Of a stretch of DNA of 64,000 nt, positions 1-8,782 are shown in pieces (position 1 is the first letter of the stretch; the number at the start of each line of letters is the position of its first letter). The notes under the pieces were generated by a model. That model was not told where the DNA came from and did not search any database. It saw only the letters and a list, made by a program, of their open reading frames with translations. Made by a program: the position numbers and the translations under genes. Origin of the DNA: Luteitalea pratensis (GTDB lineage: Bacteria > Acidobacteriota > Vicinamibacteria > Vicinamibacterales > Vicinamibacteraceae); NCBI RefSeq assembly GCF_001618865.1, contig NZ_CP015136.1, positions 1,337,001 through 1,401,000 on the forward strand, read 5' to 3'.

Positions 1-281
1 GCGACCGCGTATTGAACGTCGTGAGCGCGTGCGACCTGGGGGTGCTCGCAACGTCGACGTATCCGGAACAAGCGGCCGACCGCGAGCGCAGTGTCCGCCT
101 GCTGCGGAGCCTTCCCGCCGACATCTGGGTGACCGCCCATGCACGATGGTGGGGCCGGTACCGCAAGTTCGTCGCGAGCCAGACCGCGAAGAACCCGGCT
201 GATTCGTTCGTCGACCCGCAGGGCTACCGGGCGTACATCGACACCGCCGAGGCGGAACTGCGCAACGGTCGTACGCACTAG
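1..281 (+). CDS. Subclass B3 metallo-beta-lactamase, C-terminal fragment
   Basis: The frame is already open at the window edge, so only the last ~93 residues are present. The tail contains HARWWGRYRKF, then NPADSFVDPQGYRAYIDTAE. This matches the end of B3 metallo-beta-lactamases, where a conserved helix follows the last zinc ligand. The family comprises periplasmic Zn-dependent hydrolases that open beta-lactams; many environmental members have unproven substrates. The zinc-binding HxHxDH motif lies upstream of the window and cannot be checked. The stop codon overlaps the stop of the convergent DUF5989 gene by a few bases. The family call is fairly sure; resistance activity is not shown. Confidence 0.7.
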   Translation, partial: DRVLNVVSACDLGVLATSTYPEQAADRERSVRLLRSLPADIWVTAHARWWGRYRKFVASQTAKNPADSFVDPQGYRAYIDTAEAELRNGRTH

Positions 282-481
282 AACAACGTGTAGATGAACG
301 GCGCGGCAGCCGTGCCGCCCAGGGCAATCAGCAAGCCGAACACGACCAGGATGATGACGATCGGCGTCAGCCACCACTTCTTGTTCTGCGTGATGAACTG
401 CCACAGTTCACCAAGGAACCCCTGTTGACGCGCCTGCGCTTCTCGCGCGAACTGCGACGACTCTTCCTGTCGATCAGCCAT
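278..481 (-). CDS. DUF5989 small membrane protein
   Basis: This 67-residue protein has a polar N-terminus (residues 1-30), a WQFITQNKKWW segment and one strongly hydrophobic helix (about 40-60), and ends in APFIYTLF. That pattern is typical of DUF5989. The family is commonly encoded beside NodU/CmcH-type carbamoyltransferases and SxtJ-like proteins, as here. A GAAGGAA ribosome binding site lies just before the ATG. The gene is the last of a three-gene minus-strand cassette and is separated from the SxtJ-like gene by a 74-bp tandem duplication. The function is unknown; a membrane partner of the carbamoyltransferase is an inference from synteny. Confidence 0.75.
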   Translation of the reverse strand: MADRQEESSQFAREAQARQQGFLGELWQFITQNKKWWLTPIVIILVVFGLLIALGGTAAAPFIYTLF

Positions 482-495
482 GCTGTGCGTTCCTT

Positions 496-643
496 CTAGA
501 ACTCTCGTGGTGCCCTGGGGTGCCGCGAGTGAGCGTTGTCGGCCGAGGTCGCGTGCGACCGGAGGCCGACTAGAACTCTCGTGGTGCCCTGGGGTGCCGC
601 GAGTGAGCGTTGTCGGCCGAGGTCGCGTGCGACCGGAGGCCGA
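496..643. repeat. 74-bp unit in two tandem copies, each with a hairpin
   Basis: Positions 496-569 and 570-643 are two direct copies of one 74-bp unit. The start of the unit (CTAGAAC) also matches the 3' end of the SxtJ-like gene at 644. Each unit contains an imperfect hairpin (538-570 and 612-644) with outer arms GTCGGCC/GGCCGAC and inner arms GGTCG/CGACC. The repeat lies wholly between two cassette genes on the minus strand. Confidence 0.95.
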
Positions 644-1060
644 CTAGAACTGCCGGAAGTATCTCTTCACATCTGGAGCCTGCTCGCGTGCGATCCAGTA
701 CGTCGGCGCCGACCGGTCGAAGCGTCGCGTCATCGGGTCGTGCCCGGCCGCCCGCATCAGCAGCCCGATGGGCGTGAGCACGCCAAAGTACACGAGGCCG
801 AGCAGCAGGTGGGAGACGATGAAGCCCATGGGGTACGCCGCGTACATCCACCCGACGAACATCGGCCGCCGCAGCGCGGGCACCGCGTAGTACACGAGCG
901 CGACGACGGCCCCGGCACCCCACAGGACATTCTTCGCGACGTCGCTGCTCAGCGTGCGGCCGACGATTGCGCCAATCACGGCGAAGAACAGCAACAGGAC
1001 TGCGCCGAACCATGCGAGGTCGCGGCGCGACGGATTCCGATTGATCTCGAGCAGTGCCAT
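644..1060 (-). CDS. SxtJ family membrane protein
   Basis: This 138-residue protein starts LLEINRNPSRRDLAWFG, has three or four hydrophobic segments (about 17-35, 45-62, 70-82, 85-102) and a soluble tail with PTYWIAREQAPDVKRYF. This layout resembles SxtJ-like proteins, first named from the saxitoxin cluster and often linked to O-carbamoyltransferase genes. Eight bases separate it from the carbamoyltransferase stop codon and an AGGGA site precedes the ATG, so co-translation is likely. The biochemical role is unknown. Nothing else from a saxitoxin pathway is present, so a toxin role is not supported. Confidence 0.75.
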   Translation of the reverse strand: MALLEINRNPSRRDLAWFGAVLLLFFAVIGAIVGRTLSSDVAKNVLWGAGAVVALVYYAVPALRRPMFVGWMYAAYPMGFIVSHLLLGLVYFGVLTPIGLLMRAAGHDPMTRRFDRSAPTYWIAREQAPDVKRYFRQF

Positions 1061-1068
1061 GGGTTTCC

Positions 1069-2907
1069 CTAGTCCAGCTCGAATTGCGCCAGGTGTGCGC
1101 TCGCGTCGACCGGCCGTGCCTGCGCCTGCTCCTCACGCAGCAGCACGAAGTTCTCGAGGACCAGCACGTCCATGTTGGTCGCCAGGAAGCAGCGATGGGC
1201 CTCGGACGGGCGGCACACGATCGGCTCGCCTCGCACGTTGAAGCTGGTGTTGATCAGCACGGGACATCCTGTCTGCCGCTCGAACGCCTGTAACAACCGG
1301 AAGTAGCGCCCGTGACGCTCCGCGTCAACCGTCTGGACGCGCACCGAGTAGTCGACGTGCGTCACGGCCGGGATCGTCGAGCGCGGCACCTGCAGCTTCT
1401 CGATGCCGACCAGATGGGCGCCTGCATCAGCGTCGCCGAGTCGCTGTACCTCATGCAATGGCGCGACGAGCAGCATGTACGGGCTGTCCTGCCCCTGGCG
1501 CATCTGGAAGTACTCGTGCACGTGTTCCTGCAGCACCGAGGGGGCGAAGGGCCTGAAGGACTCGCGGAACTTGACCTTCAGGTTCATTGTCGACTGCATC
1601 GACGGGCTACGCGGATCGCCGATGATGCTCCGGCACCCGAGCGCCCGAGGCCCGAACTCCATGCGTCCCTGGAACCACCCGACGACCTTCTCCTGCGCGA
1701 TCAGCGAGGCGACGAACTCGCACAGGTCGGCGTCGTCGGTGAACGCTCGGGCTGTGGCCCCGACCGAATCGAGGAACGCCCGGATGTCGTCCGTCGTGTG
1801 CCGCGGTCCGAGGAGGGAGCCTGACTGCGTGTCCTGACCGTTGGGCCGGCGCGGTGTGTCGAGCAACTGGTGGGAGATGAAGAGGGCCACGCCAAGCGCG
1901 CCGCCCGCATCCCCGGCGGCCGGCTGAATCCAGATGTCCTCGAACGGGCCGTTGCGCAGGATCTTTCCGTTGCCGACGCAGTTGAGGGCCACGCCGCCGG
2001 CGAGGCACAGGCGCTTCATGCCTGTCGTGGCGTGCACGTGTCGCGCACAGCGGAGCATGATGTCCTCGGTCACTTCCTGGATCGACGCCGCGATGTCCAT
2101 CTCCCTCTGGGTGACCGGCGACTCGGCGCGGCGCGGCGGCCCCTCGAACAGCGTGTCGAACTTCGGCGACGTCATGGTCATGCCCTGGCAGTAGTTGAAG
2201 TAGGACATGTCCATCCGGAACGAGCCGTCGTCCTTCAGGTCGAGGAGCGTCTCGCGGATCACCTTGGCGAACCGGGGCGTACCGTACGGCGCGAGCCCCA
2301 TCAGCTTGTATTCTCCGGAGTTCACCCGGAAGCCGGTGAAGAACGTGAATGCCGAGTAGAGCAACCCGATCGAATGGGGAAAGTGGAGTTCGTGCGTGAG
2401 CTCGATGCGGTTGCCGCGTCCGACGCCGAAGCTGGCCGTGGCCCACTCACCGACCCCGTCGAGTGTAAGGATCGCGGCCTCGTCGAAGGGCGAGGGGAAG
2501 AACGCGCTCGCCGCATGCGCCTCGTGGTGCTCGGTGAACACGAACTTCTTGCGGTAGGCCCCGTGCAGGCCCGCGCTCAACTCACGGGGCAGGTGCAGCT
2601 TCTGCCTGAACCACAGCGGCAGGGCATTCAGGAACGACGCGAACCCGCGCGGCGCGAACGCGAGATACGTCTCGAGCAGGCGCTCGAACTTCAGGAGTGG
2701 CTTGTCGTAGAACCCCACGTAATCCAGGTCCGCCGGCGTCAGCCCCGCTTCGGCCAGGCAGAAGTCGATCGCATTGGCCGGGAAGCCGTGGTCGTGCTTC
2801 TTCCGCGTGAAGCGCTCCTCCTGGGCGGCGGCGACGATCCGACCATCCACCAGCAGGGCTGCTGCGGAATCATGATAGAAGGCCGAGACACCGAGGATGG
2901 CCGTCAT
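1069..2907 (-). CDS. NodU/CmcH-type carbamoyltransferase
   Basis: This 612-residue enzyme probably transfers a carbamoyl group from carbamoyl phosphate to a hydroxyl of a sugar or other small molecule through a carbamoyl-adenylate. The N-terminal Kae1-like domain begins GVSAFYHDSAAALLVDG (about 5-21) and contains EHHEAHAAS and LTLDGVGEWA. The C-terminal domain has GRMEFGPRALGCRSI and LINTSFNVRGEPIV. Length is usual for the family. The ATG at 2907 was chosen because the N-terminal motif follows at once; upstream codons run into the divergent SGNH gene. It is first in a cassette with SxtJ-like and DUF5989 genes. A TACAAT hexamer (2925-2920) could be its -10. The acceptor is unknown; a cell-surface glycan or secondary metabolite is possible. 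Confidence 0.9.
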   Translation of the reverse strand: MTAILGVSAFYHDSAAALLVDGRIVAAAQEERFTRKKHDHGFPANAIDFCLAEAGLTPADLDYVGFYDKPLLKFERLLETYLAFAPRGFASFLNALPLWFRQKLHLPRELSAGLHGAYRKKFVFTEHHEAHAASAFFPSPFDEAAILTLDGVGEWATASFGVGRGNRIELTHELHFPHSIGLLYSAFTFFTGFRVNSGEYKLMGLAPYGTPRFAKVIRETLLDLKDDGSFRMDMSYFNYCQGMTMTSPKFDTLFEGPPRRAESPVTQREMDIAASIQEVTEDIMLRCARHVHATTGMKRLCLAGGVALNCVGNGKILRNGPFEDIWIQPAAGDAGGALGVALFISHQLLDTPRRPNGQDTQSGSLLGPRHTTDDIRAFLDSVGATARAFTDDADLCEFVASLIAQEKVVGWFQGRMEFGPRALGCRSIIGDPRSPSMQSTMNLKVKFRESFRPFAPSVLQEHVHEYFQMRQGQDSPYMLLVAPLHEVQRLGDADAGAHLVGIEKLQVPRSTIPAVTHVDYSVRVQTVDAERHGRYFRLLQAFERQTGCPVLINTSFNVRGEPIVCRPSEAHRCFLATNMDVLVLENFVLLREEQAQARPVDASAHLAQFELD

Positions 2908-2964
2908 GGAATTCGCCTGATTGTAGAATCTGTCCGCTTGACCCGTTTCCTTCGCCGGGCGGTG

Positions 2965-3981
2965 ATGCTCCGCCTGCTGGTCCTTGTCTTGACGACGATC
3001 GTGGCTTCGGCGTGTGCCGAAGTGGCGTTCCGCTGGCATGTGTGGCGGAGGTTCGAGCTGAAATTCCCGCCCTGGACCGACAACCTGGTCCGTCTGCCCG
3101 CACCGCAGGTGTTCGAACTCAAGCCGAATGCGACGGGAGTCTTTCCTGGCGGTGTCGATCCGACGCGAACATTTCCCTATCGCACCAATGCGCATGGCTT
3201 GCGCGACCGCGATCGGTCCGGGAAGAAGCTCGGCACGAAGCGGGTCCTGGTGATCGGCGACTCCTACACGTGGGGCTATGCCGTCGCGGAGGAGGAAGCG
3301 TATCCGCAGGTGGCCGAGCGTCTCTTGAAGGAACGCGGCCATCCCGATATCGAGGTCATCAACGGTGGGGTTCCGGACTACAACAGTCGGCAGGAGCGGC
3401 AGCTTCTCGAGCGGCTCTTGCCGGTTTACGAGCCAGATGCGGTCGTTCTGTCCTACGTCATGAACGACGCGGAGCCGTCAACGGCACTGCCGACGCCTCC
3501 GGACGAGACGTACCGGCATGCGAATTCCTGGTTCCTGGCGGAGTTGGCGGAAGTGGCGAACCGGCACCTGTTCAAGCGGCGCGTCTTCGAGACCAACAAG
3601 GACACCGTGAGTGGCGCGTACCTCGAGGGATTCGCCTCGAGCTCGTCGAAATGGAAAGACTCGAAGCAGGCGATGCGAGAGATGCGCGATCTCTGCGCCG
3701 CTGCGCGCATTCCATTCGTCGTCGTCATCCTGCCCGACTTCACCCAGGATTTCGGCGACAGGTATGGTTTTCAGCCGATTCATGACGCGGTCGCCAGCTG
3801 GGGGCGCGAATTGAATGTTCCGGTCCACGACTTGTTGATCCCCTTGCGCGGAGAGGACCATCAGTCCCTGTCGGTGCCCTGGGATGGGCATCCGAACGCA
3901 GAGGCCCACCGGCGCCTGGCCGAGTTCCTGGTCGGCAGGATTCTCGAGGCCCCGGGACTGTCAACTGACCGTCATCGTTAG
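2965..3981 (+). CDS. Membrane-anchored SGNH/GDSL hydrolase
   Basis: This 338-residue protein has an N-terminal hydrophobic segment (about 2-16) that is a signal anchor, then a hydrolase domain. Block I is VLVIGDSYTWGYAV with the nucleophile Ser, block II Gly is in INGGVPDYNS, block III Asn is in SYVMNDAE, and the C-terminal Asp-His pair is in WDGHPNAEAH. Such enzymes deacylate or deacetylate lipids and glycans, and AlgX/DltD-like relatives act on exopolysaccharides. It diverges from the carbamoyltransferase with only about 57 bases between starts, which suggests a shared role in modifying a surface molecule (inference). A TTG at 2938 is an alternative start, just after a TAGAAT hexamer (2924-2929). 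Confidence 0.85.
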   Translation: MLRLLVLVLTTIVASACAEVAFRWHVWRRFELKFPPWTDNLVRLPAPQVFELKPNATGVFPGGVDPTRTFPYRTNAHGLRDRDRSGKKLGTKRVLVIGDSYTWGYAVAEEEAYPQVAERLLKERGHPDIEVINGGVPDYNSRQERQLLERLLPVYEPDAVVLSYVMNDAEPSTALPTPPDETYRHANSWFLAELAEVANRHLFKRRVFETNKDTVSGAYLEGFASSSSKWKDSKQAMREMRDLCAAARIPFVVVILPDFTQDFGDRYGFQPIHDAVASWGRELNVPVHDLLIPLRGEDHQSLSVPWDGHPNAEAHRRLAEFLVGRILEAPGLSTDRHR

Positions 3982-4091
3982 TGCGACCGTTCGCTGTCAC
4001 GAAATCGGCCGCCCCGACCACCCAGCTTCAAGGCAAGGACTCTGTCGGGACGCTCGGGTCGCGGCCGCGTCCCACATCGGAAGGAATGCAC

Positions 4092-5513
4092 ATGCGGACA
4101 TCTCTGGCCGTGATCGTCGCGGCCGTACCGGCCATCGCGATTTCTGTGGGCGTATCGACCCTGGCGCAGGCACCGAAGGCGGGGTCGAAGGCCGCGCCGG
4201 AGCAGCAGGTCACGCCTCCGGAGTCGCGGTACTGGCTGGGCGCGACCACCGGCGGTGGCATGCTGGCCATGAGTGGGATGGCGGCGGGCGGCGGGCGGCC
4301 GTCGATGGGCACCATGATGCGCATGGCGTCGTCTGGCCTGCCCACGGCCAGTCAGACCATCGAACTGAAGCTGGGCACCTCGCTGGCCCCGACCGGGGAG
4401 CCCGAAGCGTTCCACACCTTCCCGGCCGGATCGCAGGTCAACAAGCCAATCTTCCTGCGGACGCCGGAGCCAGGTCGCCCCGGCACCGAGGCGCCCGGCA
4501 CCTACAAGACCCCGAAGGGGCAGATCACGTTCTACTGGGGTTGCGGCGAGAAAGCCGGTCCGGGTCAGCCCGTCATCCTGACCTTCGACAAGCTCATGCG
4601 GAGCGAGAACGACGAGCCCGACCTGCAGGCGCTGCAGGCGGCCGTCGGGGCGCGCGCGGTTCGCACGCCCACGGCAGGCAACTCGAAGACCTACGGCGAC
4701 TGGCCAAACGACGACCAGAAGAAGCGCAATCGTGACCTCCAGGCGACCTTCCCGTTGGGGTCGACGCTGGCCGGACAGCATCTGATCGAAGGCACCTACA
4801 CGCCGAAGATCGACTTCACCCTGCCCGATGACAAGACCTTCATGGAGCCAGTGCGCTACTCCTCGACGGCTGTCCAGGCCTCGGGCGCCGTCGCCCTGAG
4901 CTGGAACGCACCGGCGAGGGCCACCGGCTACTCGCTCGGCGTCATGGCCCCCGAGAAAGTCGACGACGAGTCGGCCAACATCGTCATGTGGTCCTCGGCT
5001 GAACGCCCGGCGACGTTCATCCAGATGGAACACCTGACCCCCGCCGAGGTGAAGCGCCTGATCGATCTCAAGGCGGTCCTGCCGCCGTCGACCACCAACT
5101 GCGCCGTGCCCGCCGAGGTCGTCAAGGCCACGAAGAACGGCTCGATGCTGATGTTCACGGCCTACGGCGACGAGGCGACGTTCATCCATCCGGCGCGACC
5201 TGCAGATCCGAAGGTGACGTGGGACCAGGAGTGGTTCGCCCGCGTCAGCTTCAAGGCCGTCCGCATGGACATGATCTCGCCCGAGGGCGTGATGGACCTC
5301 GGGGCGATGTCGGGTGGTGGTTCGTCAGACACCGCAGCCAACGCGAAGTTGTCCGACGAGGAGTACTGCGCCCAGCTCGCGGCGCAGCAGGCGAACAAGC
5401 CGACGATGGCCGACGCCATTCCGGGTGGCAAGCTGCTCGGTCGATTCGGTCGCAAGAAGCCGGGGCCGCCGCCCCCGAGCGATCCACGTTGCGCCAACGT
5501 CAACAAGAAGTAA
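4092..5513 (+). CDS. Secreted protein of unknown function
   Basis: This 473-residue protein starts with a signal peptide (MRTSLAVIVAAVPAIAISVG, cut near LAQA). GGAAGGA lies six bases before this ATG, so I prefer it over the ATG six bases upstream. The mature part has a Gly/Met-rich stretch (about 55-80) and a single GQITFYWGCGEKAG motif. The central region is rich in beta-type sequence, and the C-terminus has EEYCAQLAAQQ followed by RKKPGPPPPSDPRC. Cys pairs suggest disulfides in the periplasm or outside. I do not recognise a family. It stands alone, with the next gene convergent. Confidence 0.8.
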   Translation: MRTSLAVIVAAVPAIAISVGVSTLAQAPKAGSKAAPEQQVTPPESRYWLGATTGGGMLAMSGMAAGGGRPSMGTMMRMASSGLPTASQTIELKLGTSLAPTGEPEAFHTFPAGSQVNKPIFLRTPEPGRPGTEAPGTYKTPKGQITFYWGCGEKAGPGQPVILTFDKLMRSENDEPDLQALQAAVGARAVRTPTAGNSKTYGDWPNDDQKKRNRDLQATFPLGSTLAGQHLIEGTYTPKIDFTLPDDKTFMEPVRYSSTAVQASGAVALSWNAPARATGYSLGVMAPEKVDDESANIVMWSSAERPATFIQMEHLTPAEVKRLIDLKAVLPPSTTNCAVPAEVVKATKNGSMLMFTAYGDEATFIHPARPADPKVTWDQEWFARVSFKAVRMDMISPEGVMDLGAMSGGGSSDTAANAKLSDEEYCAQLAAQQANKPTMADAIPGGKLLGRFGRKKPGPPPPSDPRCANVNKK

Positions 5514-5653
5514 TCGCGGTGGAGGTGAAGCGCCTCGAGATCCTGTCGAGGAAGGCCGTCGCCGGGTGGCGTCCTCGATGCGCATCACTGATCCGACGAA
5601 TCAGCCACTCCCGAAGGCTTCGTGGCGCGTGGCCATCTCTTCGTCCGGCCGTG

Positions 5654-8053
5654 TTACTGCGGACTGGCGCTCGCCTGTGGCGTCGGCACAAGGCGATTCA
5701 CGTCGAATCCGCTGGCGAGCGCGGCCGCCCGCGCCGCCCTCGCGGACTCGTCGTCAAGGTGCGGCGCCCGCGCGAGAATCCACAAGAAGTTCCGGTCGGG
5801 ATCGCCGACGACCGCCCAGGAATAATCTGCCGCCAGGCCGATGATCCAGTAATCGCCCCACACCACCGGCAGCCATGAGAGCCACGCGGGAGCGAACCGC
5901 ACCTTCAACCGGGCGAAGGTGCGCTCATCGACGATGCGCGCGACGCCGCCTGCCGCGGTCTGACCGTCGGCGGTGCGGCACCGGTTCACCACATCGACGC
6001 GCCCGTCTGGCCGGCGGGTGTAGCTGGCGCGCACGTCGCCGACGCAGTGGCGTTGGAAGCGGTTCGGAAATCGCGCGATCTCGAACCAGTCGCCCGCATA
6101 TCGACCCAGATCGACACGCGGAACCGTGCGCACGGCCGCCGTCGTCTGCCCGCGAGCAGTGACGGGCGGAAGTGTGACCGCCGCCGCCAGAGCCACCGCC
6201 GCCACCCATCGCCGCGGGCTCCGGGGATGGGCGTGGCCGACGCTCGCGCGCACGATTGCATGGCGGTACGCGAAGGCAAGTGTTAGCAGCGGACGGAGCA
6301 TGGCTGCCGCGAAGCGGTTCAACGCGCGATGGCGGGAGACCGCGAACTCGATGCGGTCCTGGTAGAGCGTTTGCAAATGTCCGATCGGCTCGAACAGATG
6401 CGCGTGCCGCCATACCGCGAATGGACCCAGCACTTGCTCGTCGCAGAATTGCCGGGCGGCGACGTAACCGTAATGCCGCACCCCCCAGCGGAATCGTGCC
6501 CGGCCGATGCCGATCGATAGCATGACGCGCCCGTCGTCACCAATGCCGCCCTCTTGCTGTTCAATTCGTACCAGCGCGGCGGGGGTCAGCGCCCCGAGCG
6601 CTGCCGGCTGCTCGTGCCAGCGGAACACCGCGGCCGCAGGCGCGCCGATGATCGAGCAATACGTGAAGGTCGATAGAGGGTCCGGCGAGGCCCCCCGGAC
6701 TGCGCACCGCGCAATCCGCCGCAGCAGGCCGCGGAAGACGATCGCGTGGAGCGGCACCACCCCGTACCAGTACAGTCGACCCGCGACGCCTCGTGCGTCG
6801 AATGTCGCTGTCTGGCGAATGAGCGATCGCGATCCGTCGCCGAGGGGTGCCACGCGGAACTCGAGCCAGCCGCGCCCCGGGAGTTTCATTCCGGCCCTCA
6901 GCCGCAGGAACCGATCAGGCTCGTAGGCCTCGACGCGCCACCCATCGATGACGTCGCCGACGACGCAGGCATCGGGGTCGCGGCGATGTCGCGGCATGCC
7001 CACACCGCCCACGCAGCCGTCTAGCCACCTGCGCAGCCGCCACAGCGCATCGCCGAAATACCATCCACTGCGACCGCCGATGCGGCGAATGGGCGCAAAC
7101 GCCTCCGCCGGCGCCGCCGCGACGACGGCCACGCGGGTATCGGTCTTGAACCGTGTGGCCCCGCCCTCGTCCATCGCGCGCACAAATGCCTCGCGCAACG
7201 ACGTCAGCGCAAGACCGAATGCTTCGCGTGCCGCGGAGGATCGCACCACGGTAGGATTACGCAGGCCTTCGACCAGTGCGCGTCCCACGCTGGCCTGCGC
7301 CGGCGTCACGAGGGCGAGCCACACCCCGGAAAGGCGCGGCGTCAGCACGGGCACCCGGACCAGTACGCGTCGCAGATCACGCAGCCTAGCGTACTCGCGC
7401 ATCATCTCGCCGTAGGACACCACCTCGGGCCCGCCAATTTCGAACACGCCTTCGCGCCCCTCCGGCAGGTCGAGTGCCGCGCGCAGATACGCCAGCACAT
7501 CGTCTATCCCGATGGGCTGGGTGCGGGTGTCTACCCACTGCGGGCAAAGCATGACTGGTAGCCGCTCGACCAGCGCGCGGATCATCTCGAACGACAGGCT
7601 GCCGGCGCCAATGACGATCGACGCCCGAAACTCGACGACCGGTACGCCGCTGGCGCGCAATGCGTCTCCGGTTTCCACGCGGCTCTTCAAGTGCGTGGAG
7701 AGGGAATCGCCAGCGTCGCCGAGCCCGCCGAGATAGATGATGCGGCGGATTCCGGCGCGGGCGGCCGCGCGGCCGAAGGTGGTCGCAGCCTCGCGATCGA
7801 GTGCGGCGAACGCAGGTCCGCTCGCCAGCGCGTGCACCAGGTAGAACGCCTGGTCCACCCCTTCCATGGCTGCGTCGAGCGACGCTTCGTCGAAGCAGTC
7901 TCCCGCGAAGACTTCGGTGGTGAGACGTCGCACGGCGACGCGATCGGGCCGCCGCGCGAGGCACCGCACCGCGCAGCCGCCTTCCTCGAGCACTCGAAGA
8001 AGGCGGCTGCCGATGCAGCCAGTGGCGCCGGTCAGCAGGACCCTTGCGGCCAT
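5654..8053 (-). CDS. Fusion: YbjT-like SDR, SRPBCC domains and a Blc-type lipocalin
   Basis: This 799-residue reading frame carries domains usually found apart. Residues 1-290 form an NAD(P)-binding SDR (LLTGATGCIGSRLL at the start, then DQAFYLVHAL), as in YbjT. Residues 300-450 resemble DUF2867 with SGWYFGDALWRLRRWLDG. Residues 455-615 look like a START/SRPBCC domain ending FAYRHAIVRASV. A hydrophobic stretch beginning RRWVAAVALAAAV (about 622-640) looks like a signal peptide. The last 150 residues form a lipocalin (GRYAGDWFEIARFPNRFQ, GDYWIIGLAADYSWAVVGDP, NFLWILAR). An in-frame GTG at 6253 could start a separate 199-residue exported lipocalin. The gene follows the fasciclin gene by 10 bases. 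Either a genuine fusion or two genes that lost the stop between them. Confidence 0.8.
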   Translation of the reverse strand: MAARVLLTGATGCIGSRLLRVLEEGGCAVRCLARRPDRVAVRRLTTEVFAGDCFDEASLDAAMEGVDQAFYLVHALASGPAFAALDREAATTFGRAAARAGIRRIIYLGGLGDAGDSLSTHLKSRVETGDALRASGVPVVEFRASIVIGAGSLSFEMIRALVERLPVMLCPQWVDTRTQPIGIDDVLAYLRAALDLPEGREGVFEIGGPEVVSYGEMMREYARLRDLRRVLVRVPVLTPRLSGVWLALVTPAQASVGRALVEGLRNPTVVRSSAAREAFGLALTSLREAFVRAMDEGGATRFKTDTRVAVVAAAPAEAFAPIRRIGGRSGWYFGDALWRLRRWLDGCVGGVGMPRHRRDPDACVVGDVIDGWRVEAYEPDRFLRLRAGMKLPGRGWLEFRVAPLGDGSRSLIRQTATFDARGVAGRLYWYGVVPLHAIVFRGLLRRIARCAVRGASPDPLSTFTYCSIIGAPAAAVFRWHEQPAALGALTPAALVRIEQQEGGIGDDGRVMLSIGIGRARFRWGVRHYGYVAARQFCDEQVLGPFAVWRHAHLFEPIGHLQTLYQDRIEFAVSRHRALNRFAAAMLRPLLTLAFAYRHAIVRASVGHAHPRSPRRWVAAVALAAAVTLPPVTARGQTTAAVRTVPRVDLGRYAGDWFEIARFPNRFQRHCVGDVRASYTRRPDGRVDVVNRCRTADGQTAAGGVARIVDERTFARLKVRFAPAWLSWLPVVWGDYWIIGLAADYSWAVVGDPDRNFLWILARAPHLDDESARAARAAALASGFDVNRLVPTPQASASPQ

Positions 8054-8063
8054 GTGGGAAGCC

Positions 8064-8558
8064 CTATTCCGTCGGCGGGAGCAGGACCGCGTCGACGACG
8101 TGGATGACACCGTTGCTGGCGGCGATGTCGGCCTTGGCGACCCGAGCCTTGTCGACCATCACGGTGCCGCCGCTCGCCTTGATCGACAGGGTGTCACCGC
8201 TGACCGCCTTGGCGGAGCTGATCTTGACGACATCGGCCGCCATCACCTTGCCCGGCACCACGTGATACGTGAGCACCCGCCGAAGCGTCGCCTTGTTCTC
8301 CGGCTTCAGCAATTTCTCCAGCGTTCCGGCGGGCAGCGCTGCAAAGGCCTCGTCGGTCGGGGCGAACACGGTGAACGGTCCCGGCCCCTTGAGCGTGCCG
8401 ACGAGGTCGGCTGCCGTCAACGCCTTGGCCAGCGTGGTGAACGACCCGGCGGCGACCGCCGTGTCGACGATGTCCTTGGTTTGCTGCGCACGTGCCGGTG
8501 AGGCGACCGCCGTGAGAACGACAAGGGCCAGTGACGTGAACGAAAGCATGGTCTTCAT
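8064..8558 (-). CDS. Secreted fasciclin (FAS1) domain protein
   Basis: This 164-residue protein has a signal peptide ([20 protein letters not shown], ending ARAQ) and one FAS1 domain. The H1 motif is [17 protein letters not shown], followed by [15 protein letters not shown] and the terminal [17 protein letters not shown]1 domains mediate adhesion, often between cells or to polysaccharide. GAGGAG lies eight bases before the ATG, fixing the start. It is first in an operon with the SDR-lipocalin fusion and diverges from the XRE-cupin regulator across a 224-base gap. Confidence 0.92.
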   Translation of the reverse strand: MKTMLSFTSLALVVLTAVASPARAQQTKDIVDTAVAAGSFTTLAKALTAADLVGTLKGPGPFTVFAPTDEAFAALPAGTLEKLLKPENKATLRRVLTYHVVPGKVMAADVVKISSAKAVSGDTLSIKASGGTVMVDKARVAKADIAASNGVIHVVDAVLLPPTE

Positions 8559-8782
8559 GTGTACTCCTCGAAGAATGGACCTAGCAGCAGCCGCGATGTG
8601 GCTCGCTGACTGCATCCCGCCGGTCTGCGCGCACTCTGGAGAGCGCCCGGTGCAGCCGGTCGCCTTTGACTTTAATGCAATTAAAAGTGCATACAAGTAA
8701 AATTCGGCTGGTATGCAAAGTCGTGTGAGTGTCACGACCGAACCGGCCTGGAATGTGAACCACAGTCAAATAGAGGGGGCGA
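8559..8782. promoter_or_regulatory. Divergent AT-rich promoter region with ATGCA half-sites
   Basis: The stretch 8665-8705 is markedly AT-rich against GC-rich surroundings. On the minus strand TTGTAT (8697-8692) and TAAAGT with a 16-base spacer could drive the fasciclin operon. On the plus strand TTGACT is at 8666. An inverted pair ATGCA (8675)/TGCAT (8688), with another ATGCA at 8713, could be an operator for the divergent regulator. Only the AT-richness and repeats are seen; binding is inference. Confidence 0.4.

Noticed and set aside
278-2907. Saxitoxin or other toxin cluster
   Set aside because: Only the carbamoyltransferase and its two small partners match; no amidinotransferase, PKS or oxygenase genes are present.
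1069-3342. Longer carbamoyltransferase start at 3342
   Set aside because: The extra 145 codons lie antisense to the SGNH gene and have no family similarity.
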